DNA from: Dichomitus squalens LYAD-421 SS1
Lineage: Eukaryota > Basidiomycota > Agaricomycetes > Polyporales > Polyporaceae
Assembly (NCBI RefSeq): GCF_000275845.1
Contig: NW_006766903.1
Coordinates: 243,500-307,499, forward strand
Direction of reading: 5' to 3'
DNA length: 64,000 nt
The notes below the pieces were generated by a model. It had not been told where the DNA came from and did not search any database. It saw only the letters and a list, made by a program, of their open reading frames with translations. Positions within the stretch are counted from its first letter, which is position 1; every line of letters begins with the position of its first letter. Position numbers and translations under genes: made by a program. Below are positions 1-11,435 of this stretch, one piece after another.

Positions 1-1392
1 GCGAACACAACACTCCGCCCTGGGTGACGCGCGATGCCTTGTCTCAGAAATTCACGGTGAGAGGCCTTATCAAAAGCAATGTATGCCACTACGGAGGATC
101 TCGGCCTCGAGCGGGGAAAGAGATACGTCTCTGCCGCCATCTGTGCCTGCGCAGATGATGCCCGCCAGGCCCCAGACAACGCGGATCCCCTGGAGTTTTT
201 GGCGCGAAGCTTGGAACGTCTCGCATCAACTTGGGTCGCATTCATGCTATGGCCTTGTACGTTGATGCCACATCTAACATATTTGCGCTGATTGTCTCGA
301 CGTCTCCAGTTTATGCGCAGCAAGAACAAGCGGAACCGAGTGTCTGTCTCGACGATGTCTCTGGAAATGCTACACCCACCGGAACCACAACAAAATCAAC
401 CATGGACGACGCTGGCTTGTCCAAAAATCGGTCGGGAGACTTGCGAGGTGATGTGAGTATTACGACTTGTATGCCAGGCCGGTTCAGTGTCGTTCTCATA
501 GGCTGTCAGGTGGGTAGGCGGGAGGGACATAGGTGTATAATCACCGGAGACATGGACATAGATGTGTTGGTCCATCAGGCACAGGCCCGAAGGTGTGGCT
601 ACTACATTTATGGAGGCTGCTCATATCTTCAAGCGTACTCTTATGGTGTACAACCGCAACACTACGAAACAAAGGGTATGGCAAGAGCGACAATTCATTG
701 ATGACGATGTGCTTGCTTATCGAGATCGCAGACACGGTCAATAACAGCTACTCTCGAGATACTCCAGCACTACTGTCAACTCGATGAGAAGTACATCAGG
801 GATATAGGACTTCTGGACAGCCCTGCAAATGCGTTTTTGGCGGATAGCGGTTCTGTGCACAAGGCGTTCGACAGGTTCCTGTGGTGCCTGAAGCCTACAG
901 AAGTTTGTCTCTTCATTGGGCCAACGTCCGGCTCCATCTTCTCATACTGCCCTCTGTTAGATTCCGAATCAATACGAGTTCAAGCACTACCACCCATACA
1001 TTTACCTAGCGCGGGACATACCGGCTCTGGTAGTGTTCAAGGACCACAGCGTCGAGGACGTTAATACTGCAATTTCCACGCAATCATCGACCGACAATCC
1101 GTCCGAGCCTGGAACGTCGCGAGCTTCTTGCCACGGGAAACGTCCCCACGACGCAATGGGCATCGAACTGCCCGATCCTGAACTGTTCAGGCTGCATGCT
1201 GCTCTGGCCGGCGTGCTGCACACGAGTGGCGCGGCCGACATTTTCAACCTGATCGTGTACCGCCGAAACCCCAGCCAGCCGCCAGTGCCTAGTGCTGACG
1301 GCGAAGCGTTCTTCAAAGAGGTAGTGGAAGATAACGAACTTGGAGCTTTGAGGCGGTCGATTGCAGCGATGTGGTCTATTCCTTCCAATTAG
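1..1392 (+). pseudogene. HNH-nuclease domain gene, copy A (5'-truncated by window, frameshifted)
   Basis: Pieces in all three plus frames resemble the agaricomycete HNH-endonuclease family. An N-terminal helical piece (79-260) is followed by the nuclease core CIITGDMD near 530-560 and EAAHIFKR near 620-640, then by FLWCLKPTEVCLFI (~870-920), and by a C-terminal block from about 1155 (ELPDPELFRLHAALAGVLH) to a TAG at 1390-1392. Introns of about 60 nt are plausible at 259-319 and 451-499. The frame changes between the two halves of the core (about 560-595). Compared with copy B it has lost one T in the run near 918 and about 4 nt near 975. The gene enters from before the window. It pairs with copy B in inverted orientation. 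A nuclease function is known for the family, but this copy should not make an active protein. Confidence 0.75.
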
Positions 1393-1925
1393 TCTCAGTC
1401 CATCCCTCCCAGTTCTATGACCTCGCTTGCATTGTATGTCCAATATCAACTGCGAGCTATGTGCACCGACAGCGCTGCATTCCTGTACGGCCTCTCAGCG
1501 TTCTGCAAGTGTGCATTGACGTGCTACAGTTTTCGTGCGGAAGCTCTTGTCGGCTGGAGCGCTGGACATCTGGGAGGGGCCACAACGGCAGACTGTGTCA
1601 GGGTTCATCTATTGTATGGAAGAGAAGAGGACCATACTCGCAATCTCTGCGCCTTGTGCCATGTCCAAAGGTATTCGATCCCGATACAATGGCTCGTATA
1701 GAGCGACGGCAGAGAAGTGTGAAGTGTGCAAACATATTGAATGCTGCGACAGGAAAGAGCGACCTCTGACTTGACATAGATTGCCTTGTGGGGTGTCGCC
1801 GTGGCACCGAGATGACCGACACGATTACCTCAGCGGTGGCGCATATACTTGAGGGACGTCTGCCAGTGCTGCGGTAGCCGGTGTTCGCAACCTAGCACTG
1901 ACTCGCCATTATCCACTGTATCATC
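1393..1925. other. Intergenic, no gene seen
   Basis: The open frames here are short and mutually overlapping, with no recognisable domain. The stretch is the 3' side of the HNH relic and the promoter side of the BTB gene. Confidence 0.5.
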
Positions 1926-3078
1926 ATGCACTCTCCTCCACAGAAGCGTGTCAGGCTGCTAGTAGAGACAGAAGATGAGAAAGACTGCCAAGCTCCTCGA
2001 GCTAAATCGTTGCCTATTGAGGGGTCAGTCCTACGGGACCACGAGTTTTGGTTCAAAGATGGGAACATTGTTCTTGTCGCTGAAAAGACTGCATTCTGTC
2101 TCTACATTGGGCTGCTCTCAGCACAATCTCCCGTCTTTCAGAACCTTTTCTCTGCTACGAAGCTCAATGCCGAAGAGTATATCGATGGTATACCCGTCGT
2201 GAGGGTGTTTGACTCTCCTCATGATTGGCGTCATTTTCTCCGCGCATTGATACCGAAGGATGGTCCTTCGTAAGCACTTCGGGTTCTCAATCCCTTTCAG
2301 ATGACTTGAGCCATCACACAGGTCCCTCGAAACATCGCAAGAGCTGTTCGATTGCTTCCCTTCTATATCGGCGACGATCCGGCTCTCGCACAAATATCAA
2401 GTCGATTGTGTCAAGTCGGAAGCGCTACTTGCGCTGCAAGGCTTGTACCCATCCGACTTCGAGTCCTGGCTAGAGATCGACACCGAGGTATCCCAGGAGT
2501 GGAACGCATGTGGCCAAGTGTACCCAGACTACCTGCGAGGGGTCCATGGAGAAATCGGGGTCTATGTACCTCCACCGGCCGTATTCTGCGCAATCGAGGC
2601 AGTCAACCTTGCGCGCCTCACAGAGACCTCGTCCATCCTTCCTGCCGCCCTCTACTACTGCTCCACTCTCGGCGGAGCGGTCGCTAAGGGATACCGTCGT
2701 GAGGACGGCACGATCGCATACCTCAGTCAAGACGACCTCGTACGCTGCATCCACGGAATGCGCGCGCTGACTGGCGCCTCCTCCGACTACGTCCGCGGCA
2801 TGTCCCGACCCTTGGCCTAATCTTCGTGTAAAGATTGCGCCTCCTTCTGGAAAGAAAAGACGGGCGAGATGAAGAAGAACTGGCAACTGTTCGTATCCAG
2901 CCATACCCTGCGCGGCACGTACGGATACTACGATGAGATGTGCCCTCGATGCGTCGAACTGGGCAAGAAGGGAGATCTTGAGCAGGTATGGTGCAGGCTT
3001 CCGCGCATCTTCGACATCGGGCAGTCCGTCGACCCCTGGCCTGTCACGAAGGTACGCAGCGCAGCGATGATGATTTAG
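1926..3078 (+). CDS. BTB/POZ domain protein, interrupted by an in-frame TAA
   Basis: Exon 1 (1926-2269) encodes a BTB/POZ fold: DHEFWFKDGNIVLVAEKTAF, then SAQSPVFQNLFSA, then WRHFLRAL. An intron 2270-2321 (52 nt, GTAAGC...ACACAG) joins in phase to exon 2, which continues with LSHKYQVDCVKSEALLAL, as expected after a BTB domain in this fungal family. The frame stops at TAA 2818-2820. It then continues in the same frame with a Cys-rich tail typical of the family: CKDCASFW, CPRCVELG, WCRLPRIFD, ending at TAG 3076-3078 or spliced at 3052-3122. Such proteins are adaptor or transcription-type proteins in known families; no specific role can be given. It is either a 280-aa truncated protein or a young pseudogene. 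The start is chosen as the first ATG before the BTB domain. Confidence 0.75.
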
Positions 3079-3839
3079 CTGTGGCCGACCTAAGACCTCT
3101 ATCAGGAGCACTAACGCAACAGAGATCACGAGAGCCATCTCGATGCCGCTTGCCCCTAGCAATTTGACGAGGAGACTGTATCACAACCTTCTCCTGCCAC
3201 GCTGCGCAAAAAAGTGTGTATGATGTTCACGACTTCAAAGCTGGTGATGATGCATATAGGGGAGGCCTGAGAGCGAGGCTACAGCCGTGTCCTTCTCCAC
3301 TTCGTATGCGTACTTCTTCCCTATGACCGGGCATTCTTCTCTTCCAAGTCACCTGCGGGAGAGTTGACAAGATACATATACTGCACACGATCTGTGACGG
3401 GGACGACAGCGTCAGCGTGCATCTCAGCGGAAACAAATGAGCACTTCCCACCTCTTTGGTAAACCCTTCTCATTGTCACGCGTACCGCACTCAGCGAACG
3501 AGACCCGTCAGAGACGTGACGCACACTCCAACTCCCAGGTCACTTCCCGTAGTCGCAGGATCGCTATAAACGTACGGTGCTTTGAACGCGTAGTGGACCG
3601 CGATCAGATGTACAGCGTGTGCGATCGCTACAGGGGCAGAAGATAGGACACATACCTGCTGTAGTCGGTAAGGCTGCAGCTACGTGAAGACGGACACATA
3701 TCATGTCCGTGAGAATATCACGTCTTCCAAGCCACCCATTCGTGGTTTCCCTACAATCCGTATACCATTTGAAAGACCTTGGCATGGTCCACTAAGGACC
3801 TTCTGCAGCGTCTGCTGAACCCGGAGGTAGCCGTGAAGA
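3079..3839. other. Intergenic, no gene seen
   Basis: After a possible short last BTB exon starting near 3123, I see no conserved motif, repeat or long spliceable frame here. Confidence 0.4.
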
Positions 3840-5614
3840 TTATTCGGTGTTCGAGACCATAAAGTACTCCACTAGAATGCGGGACAAGTCACGATCTTGA
3901 GATTGAGTCACGGCAGATGGACAGACGAGCATGCATGTGAATAGGCGGCAGAAGCAAGACTTGTGAGCGAGCAGGAAATGCAGATGGCATGTAGTAGGCG
4001 GAAGAGACGTCGAAGCCGACATCGCTGCGTTGCCATGGCGGGCAAGCGCCAAACACCGCTGTCGCCCCTAGCCACTGGTGGAAGTCGTCGTGCTCGGGCG
4101 TGAGCCCGCATATTTCCTCTCTGTCTACTGTGAGGCGTATCTCTTTCGTCCGAAGCTGGAGTGTGCTTTGCTGGGCTGCAATCGCTCTACCCGACAGAGT
4201 GGACAATGGGACGGCCTCCGAGGCACCAAGTCTTGTGTTTTACAGAGATCGGGAACGATGAACTAGCTCAAGCTAGCGATCCCCAGATAATTGCTCCGGG
4301 CAGCTTTCTGCCTCCGCGTAGGCTCAACTATCACGCTCGATATTGGTACGATTCTCGATGGCCTGTACTCTCAACGTGTCATTGACGTAAGCATGAGTAC
4401 CGACACAGACATTGGTTGTAACAGATCTTCGCGATTCGACGACGTCTAGAGACAACCATACTGCCTGCTTCAGACATGGCGGAACACGAAGCCTTGGAGG
4501 GCTCTCGTGTTGGGGCCTCCATGTTACTGATGATCCACCCTGCCTGGAGAGGATTCGCTTTACCGGTCTATACACCGAACCGGGACAGGGAGGCTTCATC
4601 TGTTCTGGATCGTTCGTTCACCCTGCAGGTATACTCCGAACATGCTGAGAGACGAGTGACATATTGGAGGATGCGATCAAAAGCGACGACGCGCGCGCAC
4701 CCTCTCCGCACCTTCAAGCTCGGCTTGCCATACTCCGGTGCATCATCGCCCTAGAATGAATGGTGTCAGGTATGGAAGAGCTCAGTACCGCACAATACAT
4801 ACCTTTGAATGATCATGGAAACTTTTCAGCACTAGCGTCGCGCCGTTAACTTAGCTGCGTCCCATGCTGCGCCCGTGTACCTCTCCCGAAGCGCAGGACT
4901 CCTCTGGTGAGTTTCCACGTGTCATCAAATCATGCACGGTCGAGCTGTTGGATGTGCGAATGTGCGACAGAATACAGGCATAGACCGCACACTTCCTCAT
5001 GAGACACTGTTGAGGTCCAATTAGTATGCCCAGGACCGATCCGTTGGTCGCCGCCTGTCCATGTGGTGAGGGCGCTTACCGCAGACTCGGGCTCCACACC
5101 CACGATAGTCGGCGAGTAGCGGTGGGGGTCGTCCACGGAGATACCCTCCCACAGCTACCCGCCGAAAGACGTGCAATGGATCTACCTGTTTTTGTTTTCT
5201 GGACATCGACGTCGCCTGGACGCCGGTGCAACATGTCCTGGGCACATGCCGCTAGGTCCACATCACCTATGTGGTCCGCCTGCTGCAATCACGGAGCAGC
5301 AGGGGTGATCATTTAGTGACTGGAGTCTAGGGTAGCGTGGCGGCTTCATTGTTGCCTTTGCGCCGACTGCAGAAGGTGTCGGGTTTTGTTGTCTGTTGGC
5401 ATGGGTGGTTGTCGTGTCGGTCGGCGGTGGTCGCGAGCACCAGTGGACGGGAGCGGAAAGGCTCGAGACGACATCCGAAGGGACAGGATTCCTATGACCT
5501 CCGGCGGAGGCAAAGACCAAGCAGGGCGTCGGAGAAGACGGGACGGTGACGCACGTATCGGCGCCTCGGATTGTTGGACGAGAAAGGAAACACGCGGGGG
5601 TGCGGGTCCCGGTC

Positions 5615-5669
5615 AACGGTCACGGCGTGTTGATAACATAGCGCGTCGTTTGCGTATGTTTGCGCGCCT
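5615..5669 (+). promoter_or_regulatory. Conserved promoter box upstream of zinc-finger gene A
   Basis: It contains AACGGTCACGG (5615-5625) and a 27-bp box (5643-5669) starting GCGTCGTTTGCG and ending CGCGCCT. The box occurs with one mismatch upstream of the paralogous gene B (24564-24590 on the minus strand, with the 11-mer at 24616-24626). The distance to the chosen ATG is about 300 bp here and about 150 bp in B. Both genes also have a pyrimidine-rich tract between box and ATG. A binding site or core promoter is inferred from conservation, since the flanks and the coding regions have diverged. Confidence 0.6.
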
Positions 5670-5782
5670 AGCCGAGCTCCCTATTTGAACGGTTCGGGGC
5701 AGCGAAGTCCTTTGTCTACCGCAATCTCCTGCGACCGCCCGGCCTTCGACCGCCTGCCGTTTGAAAGCCCCCCATTCGACTA

Positions 5783-5915
5783 TATCCCCTACGACCACCT
5801 CCCATCTTACCACCTCCCCTACGCCTACCTCCCCTACGCCTACCTCCCCTACGACCACCTCCCCTACGACCACCTCCCCTACGACCACCTCCCCTACGAC
5901 CCCCCCTACGACCCC
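5783..5915. repeat. CT-rich 15-bp tandem repeat in the leader of zinc-finger gene A
   Basis: This is a run of about 15-bp units of the type CTCCCCTACGACCAC. It reads as (Ser-Pro-Thr-Thr-Thr)n in the gene's frame and as Tyr-Asp-His-Leu-Pro in another, so a coding role is doubtful. It lies between the conserved promoter box and the ATG at 5962. Paralog B has a shorter pyrimidine-rich tract at the same place. It is more likely a promoter or 5'UTR pyrimidine tract than protein. Confidence 0.6.
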
Positions 5916-5961
5916 CCCTCAACCACCCCCATCCCAACATCTCCACTCCCACCGCCACATC

Positions 5962-7617
5962 ATGCCGAAATTAACCTTGTTCAAGCCGCCGCACTGGCTT
6001 CCGCATCCGGACCCCTTTTTCTCCTGGGAGTCTACCGAAGTCGACGAGTCAGGTTCCGAGATTGACATATGGGCCCGCGAAGCCAAGGCGCATTCTCTTT
6101 TGTGTCTCCCGTTCCCTCCAACACAAGGAGACAGGTCGGAAATCGAGGAGCACGGCATCGCCGGGTTCATCATGATGTACCCGCAACTCCGCTTTGTGCT
6201 CCCAGAAGAATCTCGCGAGCAACTGAGGCACCTGGAGGCGTTCGACAAGCATTTGCCCCCCTTCAAATACTCCGAGTCCTCGTCAGGGTCAGCGATGGAG
6301 AGCACGAAGCGCACCCGAAGCGCTCTCTCGGCTTCGTCAGAGTCGGAGCAGGACGCTCGTCCCCCTCCCAAGAAGCCGTGCCGCGCGACACTAGCCCCTC
6401 TGACGAATCTGGGGACGGGCTTACCTGCCACGGTTGTGCCATCTGCGATCATGCCGCCCCCGACGCCGTATGCCGCACCGGCTCTTGCCCCGTTCGCCCT
6501 AGCTGCTTTACCTACCACGGTGGTACCGTCTGAGATCATGCCGCCCCCGACGTCGGGTACGGGCTTACCTACCACGGTGGTGCCGTCTGCGATCATGCCG
6601 CCCCCGACGCCGTATGCCACACCGACTCTTGCCCCCGTCGCCCCAGCTGCTTTACCCACCACGGTGGTACCGTCTGAGATCATGCCGCCCCCGACGCCGT
6701 ATGCCACACCGGCTCTTGCCCCCGTCGCCCCAGCTGCTTTACCCACCACGGTGGTACCGTCTGAGATCATGCCACCCCCGACGCCGGATGCCGCACCGGC
6801 TCTTTCCCCCGTCGCCCCAGCTGCTACGACCGCCAACTCCAGAAGAAGGCGCGATGCCGCAGAGCTACGGAACGCTCGTGTCACATGTAACAGCGATCCG
6901 GATAACACCCAGCACATCTGCCAAATCGACGGGTGCGAGACGCCCCTCCTTGCGGAGGACGTGGGTGAGGCTCGCGCGCACCTGAGAAGGCACTTCAAGC
7001 AGTTGGAGAGCCTTACCTGTCCCCGCTGCTCGAAGACTGCTAGAACTGTCGCGGCCCTTCTCCACCACTTTGAGATACACCTACCCTGGGAATTCCCCTG
7101 CGGATGCTGTGGGAAGACGTATGCGCGGATAGATGCTGCGTCGCGTCACGAGCAGGACTGCCGACGCAAGGCTGGTAAGACGTTCGCGACATGGCTCTTC
7201 TCAGTTGGGTGCTGACGTGATACTTTGATTGCAGAGGGTGGCGAGGCTCGCGGGTCAGGAAAGGCCAGGAGCTCGAGACGTGCCAGGGGCTCGAGGAAGG
7301 CCAGCGGGTCAAAGCAGGCGAGCGGGTCAAAGCAGGCGAGCGGCTCGAGGAATGCCAGCAGCTCCAAGCAGGCGACCAGCTCGAGGCAGGCGACCAGCTC
7401 ACGGCGGGCCACCAGCTCACGACGGACCACCAGCTCAAGAGTCGCTTCTGCAGCCACTGCGGGTCATACCGCGCGCGCCAACGGGGGCCCGACCCCAGCT
7501 ATCGTTGGACGCCAAGTCGACGCGGATGGCGACTTGGGATACGCAGCAGATATGGACGACAGTGACGAAGACGACGCCGGCGATAGCGATGAGTCGTCAG
7601 AGTGGAATGGCGACTGA
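5962..7617 (+). CDS. C2H2 zinc-finger protein A with Pro-rich repeats and a Ser/Arg-Lys tail
   Basis: Exon 1 is 5962-7174, the intron 7175-7234 (60 nt, GTAAGA...TTGCAG), exon 2 7235-7617; 1596 nt, 531 aa. The order is: N-terminal aromatic-rich part; acidic/Ser region; a Pro-rich region with five ~29-residue repeats; three C-terminal fingers (CQIDGC...HLRRH, CPRCSK...H..H, and CGCCGKTYARIDAASRH with a final Cys). Exon 2 adds a repetitive basic Ser-Lys-Arg segment and an acidic end (DMDDSDEDDAGDSDESSE). It is probably a nuclear DNA-binding protein; its target is unknown. The ATG at 5962 is preferred because the frame upstream is the CT-repeat tract; an in-frame ATG at 5761 is the alternative. 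It is paralogous to the minus-strand gene at 23396-24446. Confidence 0.75.
6415..6830 (+). repeat. In-frame coding minisatellite (87-nt unit)
   Basis: There are five copies of a unit encoding LPTTVVPSEIMPPPTPYATP followed by ALAPVAPAA. One copy (about 6508-6565) is shortened to end in PTSGTG. The units are nearly identical at the DNA level, which indicates recent expansion or homogenisation. Paralog B has no such array. Confidence 0.85.
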
Positions 7618-9069
7618 ATCCGTCGCCTTGTCTGTTCCTCATTCGCGTCCTCCCCGAGGACGTTTCCTGGCCCCGTTTCCTCCACCAGCATCCCTACGCC
7701 ACGCGCGTCCTCCACCAGCATCCCTACGTCACGCGCGTCCTGAGAAACCTCGAACTTCTCCCAATCCTCCGCTATCCATTCCAATGTACGTGAATTGTGA
7801 CCTGCCTTCCTTCGTCGTGCTCTTGGACCTCCTGCTCTGAAGGAGCATATGTATTGCTATCTACACCGCTGGTGACCATCCGTGTTTTGCTTTGCTCTTT
7901 CTTCCGCTTTGTATATCGCATCCGTCTCCACATGCTCCTGCTTTTTTCTGTAAATTCCTACACTTCCATCTGTTGCCGCACGTCGATCCCATCATGGAGT
8001 AACGAAACCTGATTCCTTACGATACGTAGTGTGTGCTCCGTTCCATGGACGTCTCACTGTCGTTACCTGAGAACCGTAGTCGTGAATCTCCTCTTGATCT
8101 TGGAGCTTGACACACCATCCTGTAGCCCATCACGTCATGTAATCGCCCCGGAGCCAGTCTCCGATTCCGAAATCAATCTGTATCTTGCACTCATCTAGCT
8201 ATACATCGATGTATGTCGTTCTAAAGAGCAGTAGGACTGGATCAGCTACCAATGGCCTGCTGTGCCATCACTTCGTCTCCTCTGAAGGCTGATAACCACT
8301 CCCATGCATGCTACGGGTAGAGCGAGCACGACGCGAGCGCGTCGCAGTACTCCAGGCAGACCGCGTACCAGGAGGTGTGAGCCTGGATGTTTTATGCCTC
8401 CCGCTTGCCAAGTAACCGAGCCACACAGAAATATTCTTGACATATTGCCACCTTGAACAACCACAGGACACCGTGACGTAGCCATCACGTGCAAAGTGAC
8501 TCTGCGATTTGCCTGACAGACCATGGGCACAACGTAGCGCCGGTGTCGGTGCATCTCAACTCATCCTCATTGATGCATCGTCAGCCGGAAGCTCTGCGTG
8601 TTCGATATTCCAACTCAGCTGCAAACACAACGTTGAAAAAGAAGGTACGTCTTGGATGACGGCAGCGTTGATGGCGTCAACAAGCGCCCACACATGCAGT
8701 GCTTAGCAGTGACTCGTCTCTGAACGTTTGAACCTTGGGCCTTGGCAACCCAAGTTCTCCCCTCAGTGTGATCCCGTCTTTCTCATTTATTGCTCGACTG
8801 TGATGCATTATGGAAATTCCCACCACGAACATCCTCTCTTTGAGGGAATCTTGCCCATCGTGTGCGCCCTTCTTGGCTATCGGAGCTTGGGGCCCTTAGC
8901 AAGAAGACGGTGGATTGATCAGGGAAGCAGGCACTTGTCGCGGGATGTCTCTAATGCCTTTGATTTTCCATGATGGTTAGCTTGCGAATCGCTGACAAAC
9001 TACTCTCGCAATCTCGCAGCCTCCAGCACGTCCAGGTCCATTGAGGATTTGCTCCGGTGGCCTTTCGCT
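7618..9069. other. Intergenic with one dispersed repeat, no gene seen
   Basis: No protein family is recognised. Positions 8649-8687 match 13301-13339 in inverted orientation at 38 of 39 bases. In the strand of the second copy both read as A-L-V-D-x-I-N-A-A-V-I-Q-D, so they may be relics of one gene. Confidence 0.5.
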
Positions 9070-9486
9070 CGCTAGGCCCATTGCGTCGTGGGGACGTTTC
9101 CTGTGGCGAGAATCTCGCGACGTTCCAGGCTCGGACGGATTGTCGGTCGACGACTGTGTGGAAAATACAGTATCCATCTCCTCAACGCTGTTGTACTTGA
9201 ACACTACCAGAGCCGGTATGTCCTGCGCTAGGTAAATGGATGGATCGTATTGCTTGATTCGGAATCTAACAGAGGGCAGTATGAGAAGATGGAGCCGGAC
9301 GTTGGCCCAAATGAAGATACAAACCTCTGTAGGCTTCAGGCACCACACGAAGTCGTCGAACGCCTTGCGAGAGTTGGTGTTCACCAAGAACACATTTACC
9401 GGGCTGTCCAGAAATCCTATATCCCTGATGTACCTCTGATCGAGTTGGCAGTAGTGCTGGAGTATCTCGAGGGTAGCTGCTATTGA

Positions 9487-10478
9487 CATCAGCAAAAGGC
9501 GCATCCTATGGCCGTGCATGGCCATACCGGCGTATCCCGGCAAGCACTGGCCGGCGCTCGTCTATCGGATGTCAAGGTCTTAACAGGTTGTTGCTTGCCA
9601 GAAGGTACATGGCAAGCCATGGCATCAGCCACGACGTCTCTTGGCCTACAATGTTCTCTCGATGAGGCGCCGGGCAGCTTACACGCCGACGCCACTTGGC
9701 TGCGATGACACGTCCGAGTCCTTGCTCGGCATAAATAGCTTGGTCCCAGGACGTGGGTTGCCCCAACACATCTTCCTCCCACTCTCATCTTGCCCATGTC
9801 TATCTCCCTCTTCCCTCCTCTGAGTCCTCGCTCTATGTAGCTAGCCTAGGAAAATCACAGTAGGTCATTGACGTACATGTATGCATCGGTATCTACTTGG
9901 TATAGGTAACTCCAACAACAGAACTCTTCTCCTGTAAGGTAGGTGGGCGTCCGAGTTTTCGGTCGCCTTACTGGCCGAGCTTACAGACAGATAGTAAGTC
10001 TCTAAGCCATCTGTTACTCACCCGGGTCTGTTACCTCCCGCTGTGGGGCCCGGACAACCTCTCATGACGTTGGTGTCATAAATAGGGTTCTCACCCAGAT
10101 CCGAGTTCGGCTTGCGGCCTCGTGTATTTGGTGTGACAGTGGCGTCGTGATTCATGATAATGATTATGTCCGCATACCTTGTAACCTGTGCATATTACAT
10201 ACTTGGCAGAAGACATAATGAATAATGCCATGTCTGTTATCGTTCTAACTGTGAGAATGGTACAGCATATCTAATTCACAGCAAATGAACAGATGCGAAC
10301 AGATGCCGGTGCGCTATGGCCAGACTCCACATGAAGTAAGGTAAGCCCCGGTCATACTTTGAGGGAGATATGGCAAGGCCCACCAGAATTCACCATCCCT
10401 TTGCCATATCTAACGAACGCTACCATTGCAGACGAAGCCTGTCCTCACATGGCCTTCCTATGTGCTGATTTGCTGATG
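9487..10478. mobile_element. ~990-bp TIR insertion inside HNH copy B
   Basis: Copy A runs without a break from GCAGACACGGTC into AATAACAGCTAC, but in copy B these two parts are 1 kb apart. The inserted DNA begins CATCAGCAAA and ends TTTGCTGATG, a perfect 10-bp terminal inverted repeat with weaker similarity for about 20 bp more. The flanks share GA (…ATTGA | element | GACCG…), so the target duplication is at most 2-3 bp. No transposase frame was recognised, so it is probably a non-autonomous DNA element. Confidence 0.7.
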
Positions 10479-10666
10479 GACCGTGTCTGCAACCTCAATA
10501 AGCAAGTGCTTCGTCGACAACGAATCGTGGCTCTTGCCATACCCCTTGTTTCGTGGTGTTGCGGTTGTACACCATAAGAGCACGCTTGAAGATATGAGCA
10601 ACCTCGAGATATGAGTATGATCTGGTCACACTTTCGGACCTGTTCCTGGTGGACAGATACATTGCT

Positions 10667-11121
10667 GCGTCCATGTGTCCGGTGACTATACACCTATGTC
10701 CCTCCCGCCTGCCCACCTGACAGCCTATGAGAACGACACTCAACCGGCCTGACATACAAGTCGTAATACTCACATCACCTCGCAAGTCTCCCGACCGATT
10801 TTTGGACAAGCCAGCGTCGTCCATGGTTGATTTTGTTGTGGTTCCGGTGGGTGTAGCATTTCCAGAGACATCGTCGAGACAGACACTCGGTTCCGCTTGT
10901 TCTTGCTGCGCATAAACTGGAGACGTCTAGACAATCAGCGCAAATATGTTAGATGTGGCATCAACGTACAAGGCCATAGCATGAATGCGACCCAAGTTGA
11001 TGCGAGACGTTCCAAGCTTCGCGCCAAAAACTCCAGGGGATCCGCGTTGTCTGGGGCCTGGCGGGCATCATCTGCGCAGGCACAGATGGCGGCAGAGACG
11101 TATCTCTTTCCCCGCTCGAGG
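10667..11121. repeat. 455-bp direct repeat, left of the N gap
   Basis: By eye it is identical to 11436-11890, directly to the right of the N run, and it ends at exactly the base where the Ns begin. This is the pattern left when two overlapping contig ends are scaffolded without merging. Confidence 0.85.
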
Positions 11122-11435
11122 NNNNNNNNNNNNNNNNNNNNNNNNNNNNNNNNNNNNNNNNNNNNNNNNNNNNNNNNNNNNNNNNNNNNNNNNNNNNNNN
11201 NNNNNNNNNNNNNNNNNNNNNNNNNNNNNNNNNNNNNNNNNNNNNNNNNNNNNNNNNNNNNNNNNNNNNNNNNNNNNNNNNNNNNNNNNNNNNNNNNNNN
11301 NNNNNNNNNNNNNNNNNNNNNNNNNNNNNNNNNNNNNNNNNNNNNNNNNNNNNNNNNNNNNNNNNNNNNNNNNNNNNNNNNNNNNNNNNNNNNNNNNNNN
11401 NNNNNNNNNNNNNNNNNNNNNNNNNNNNNNNNNNN
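11122..11435. other. Assembly gap (314 N)
   Basis: This is an unsequenced run of N. Open frames crossing it are meaningless. Confidence 0.99.

Larger units (their letters stand above)
3840..7620 (+). repeat. Left arm of a ~3.8 kb inverted segmental duplication
   Basis: Three blocks match the reverse complement of the 23.4-27.2 kb region in the same order: about 3840-4640 with 27225-26520, about 5080-5470 with 26010-25640, and about 5615-7200 with 24626-23396. The first block shows GNAAMSAST.LPP and HLHFLL in both copies on the coding-like strand. The second shares long near-identical runs, for example around 5215-5280. The third is the pair of zinc-finger genes. I could not recognise a protein in the first two blocks. 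Divergence is high enough that the duplication is old. Confidence 0.75.

Noticed and set aside
2470..3162. 230-codon minus-strand frame opposite the BTB gene
   Set aside because: The plus strand shows BTB and Cys-rich family motifs with a correct splice; the minus frame has no known motif.
5919..6998. 359-codon minus-strand open frame opposite zinc-finger gene A
   Set aside because: It is a mirror of the GC-rich Pro/Ala repeats; the plus strand has zinc fingers and a phase-consistent intron.
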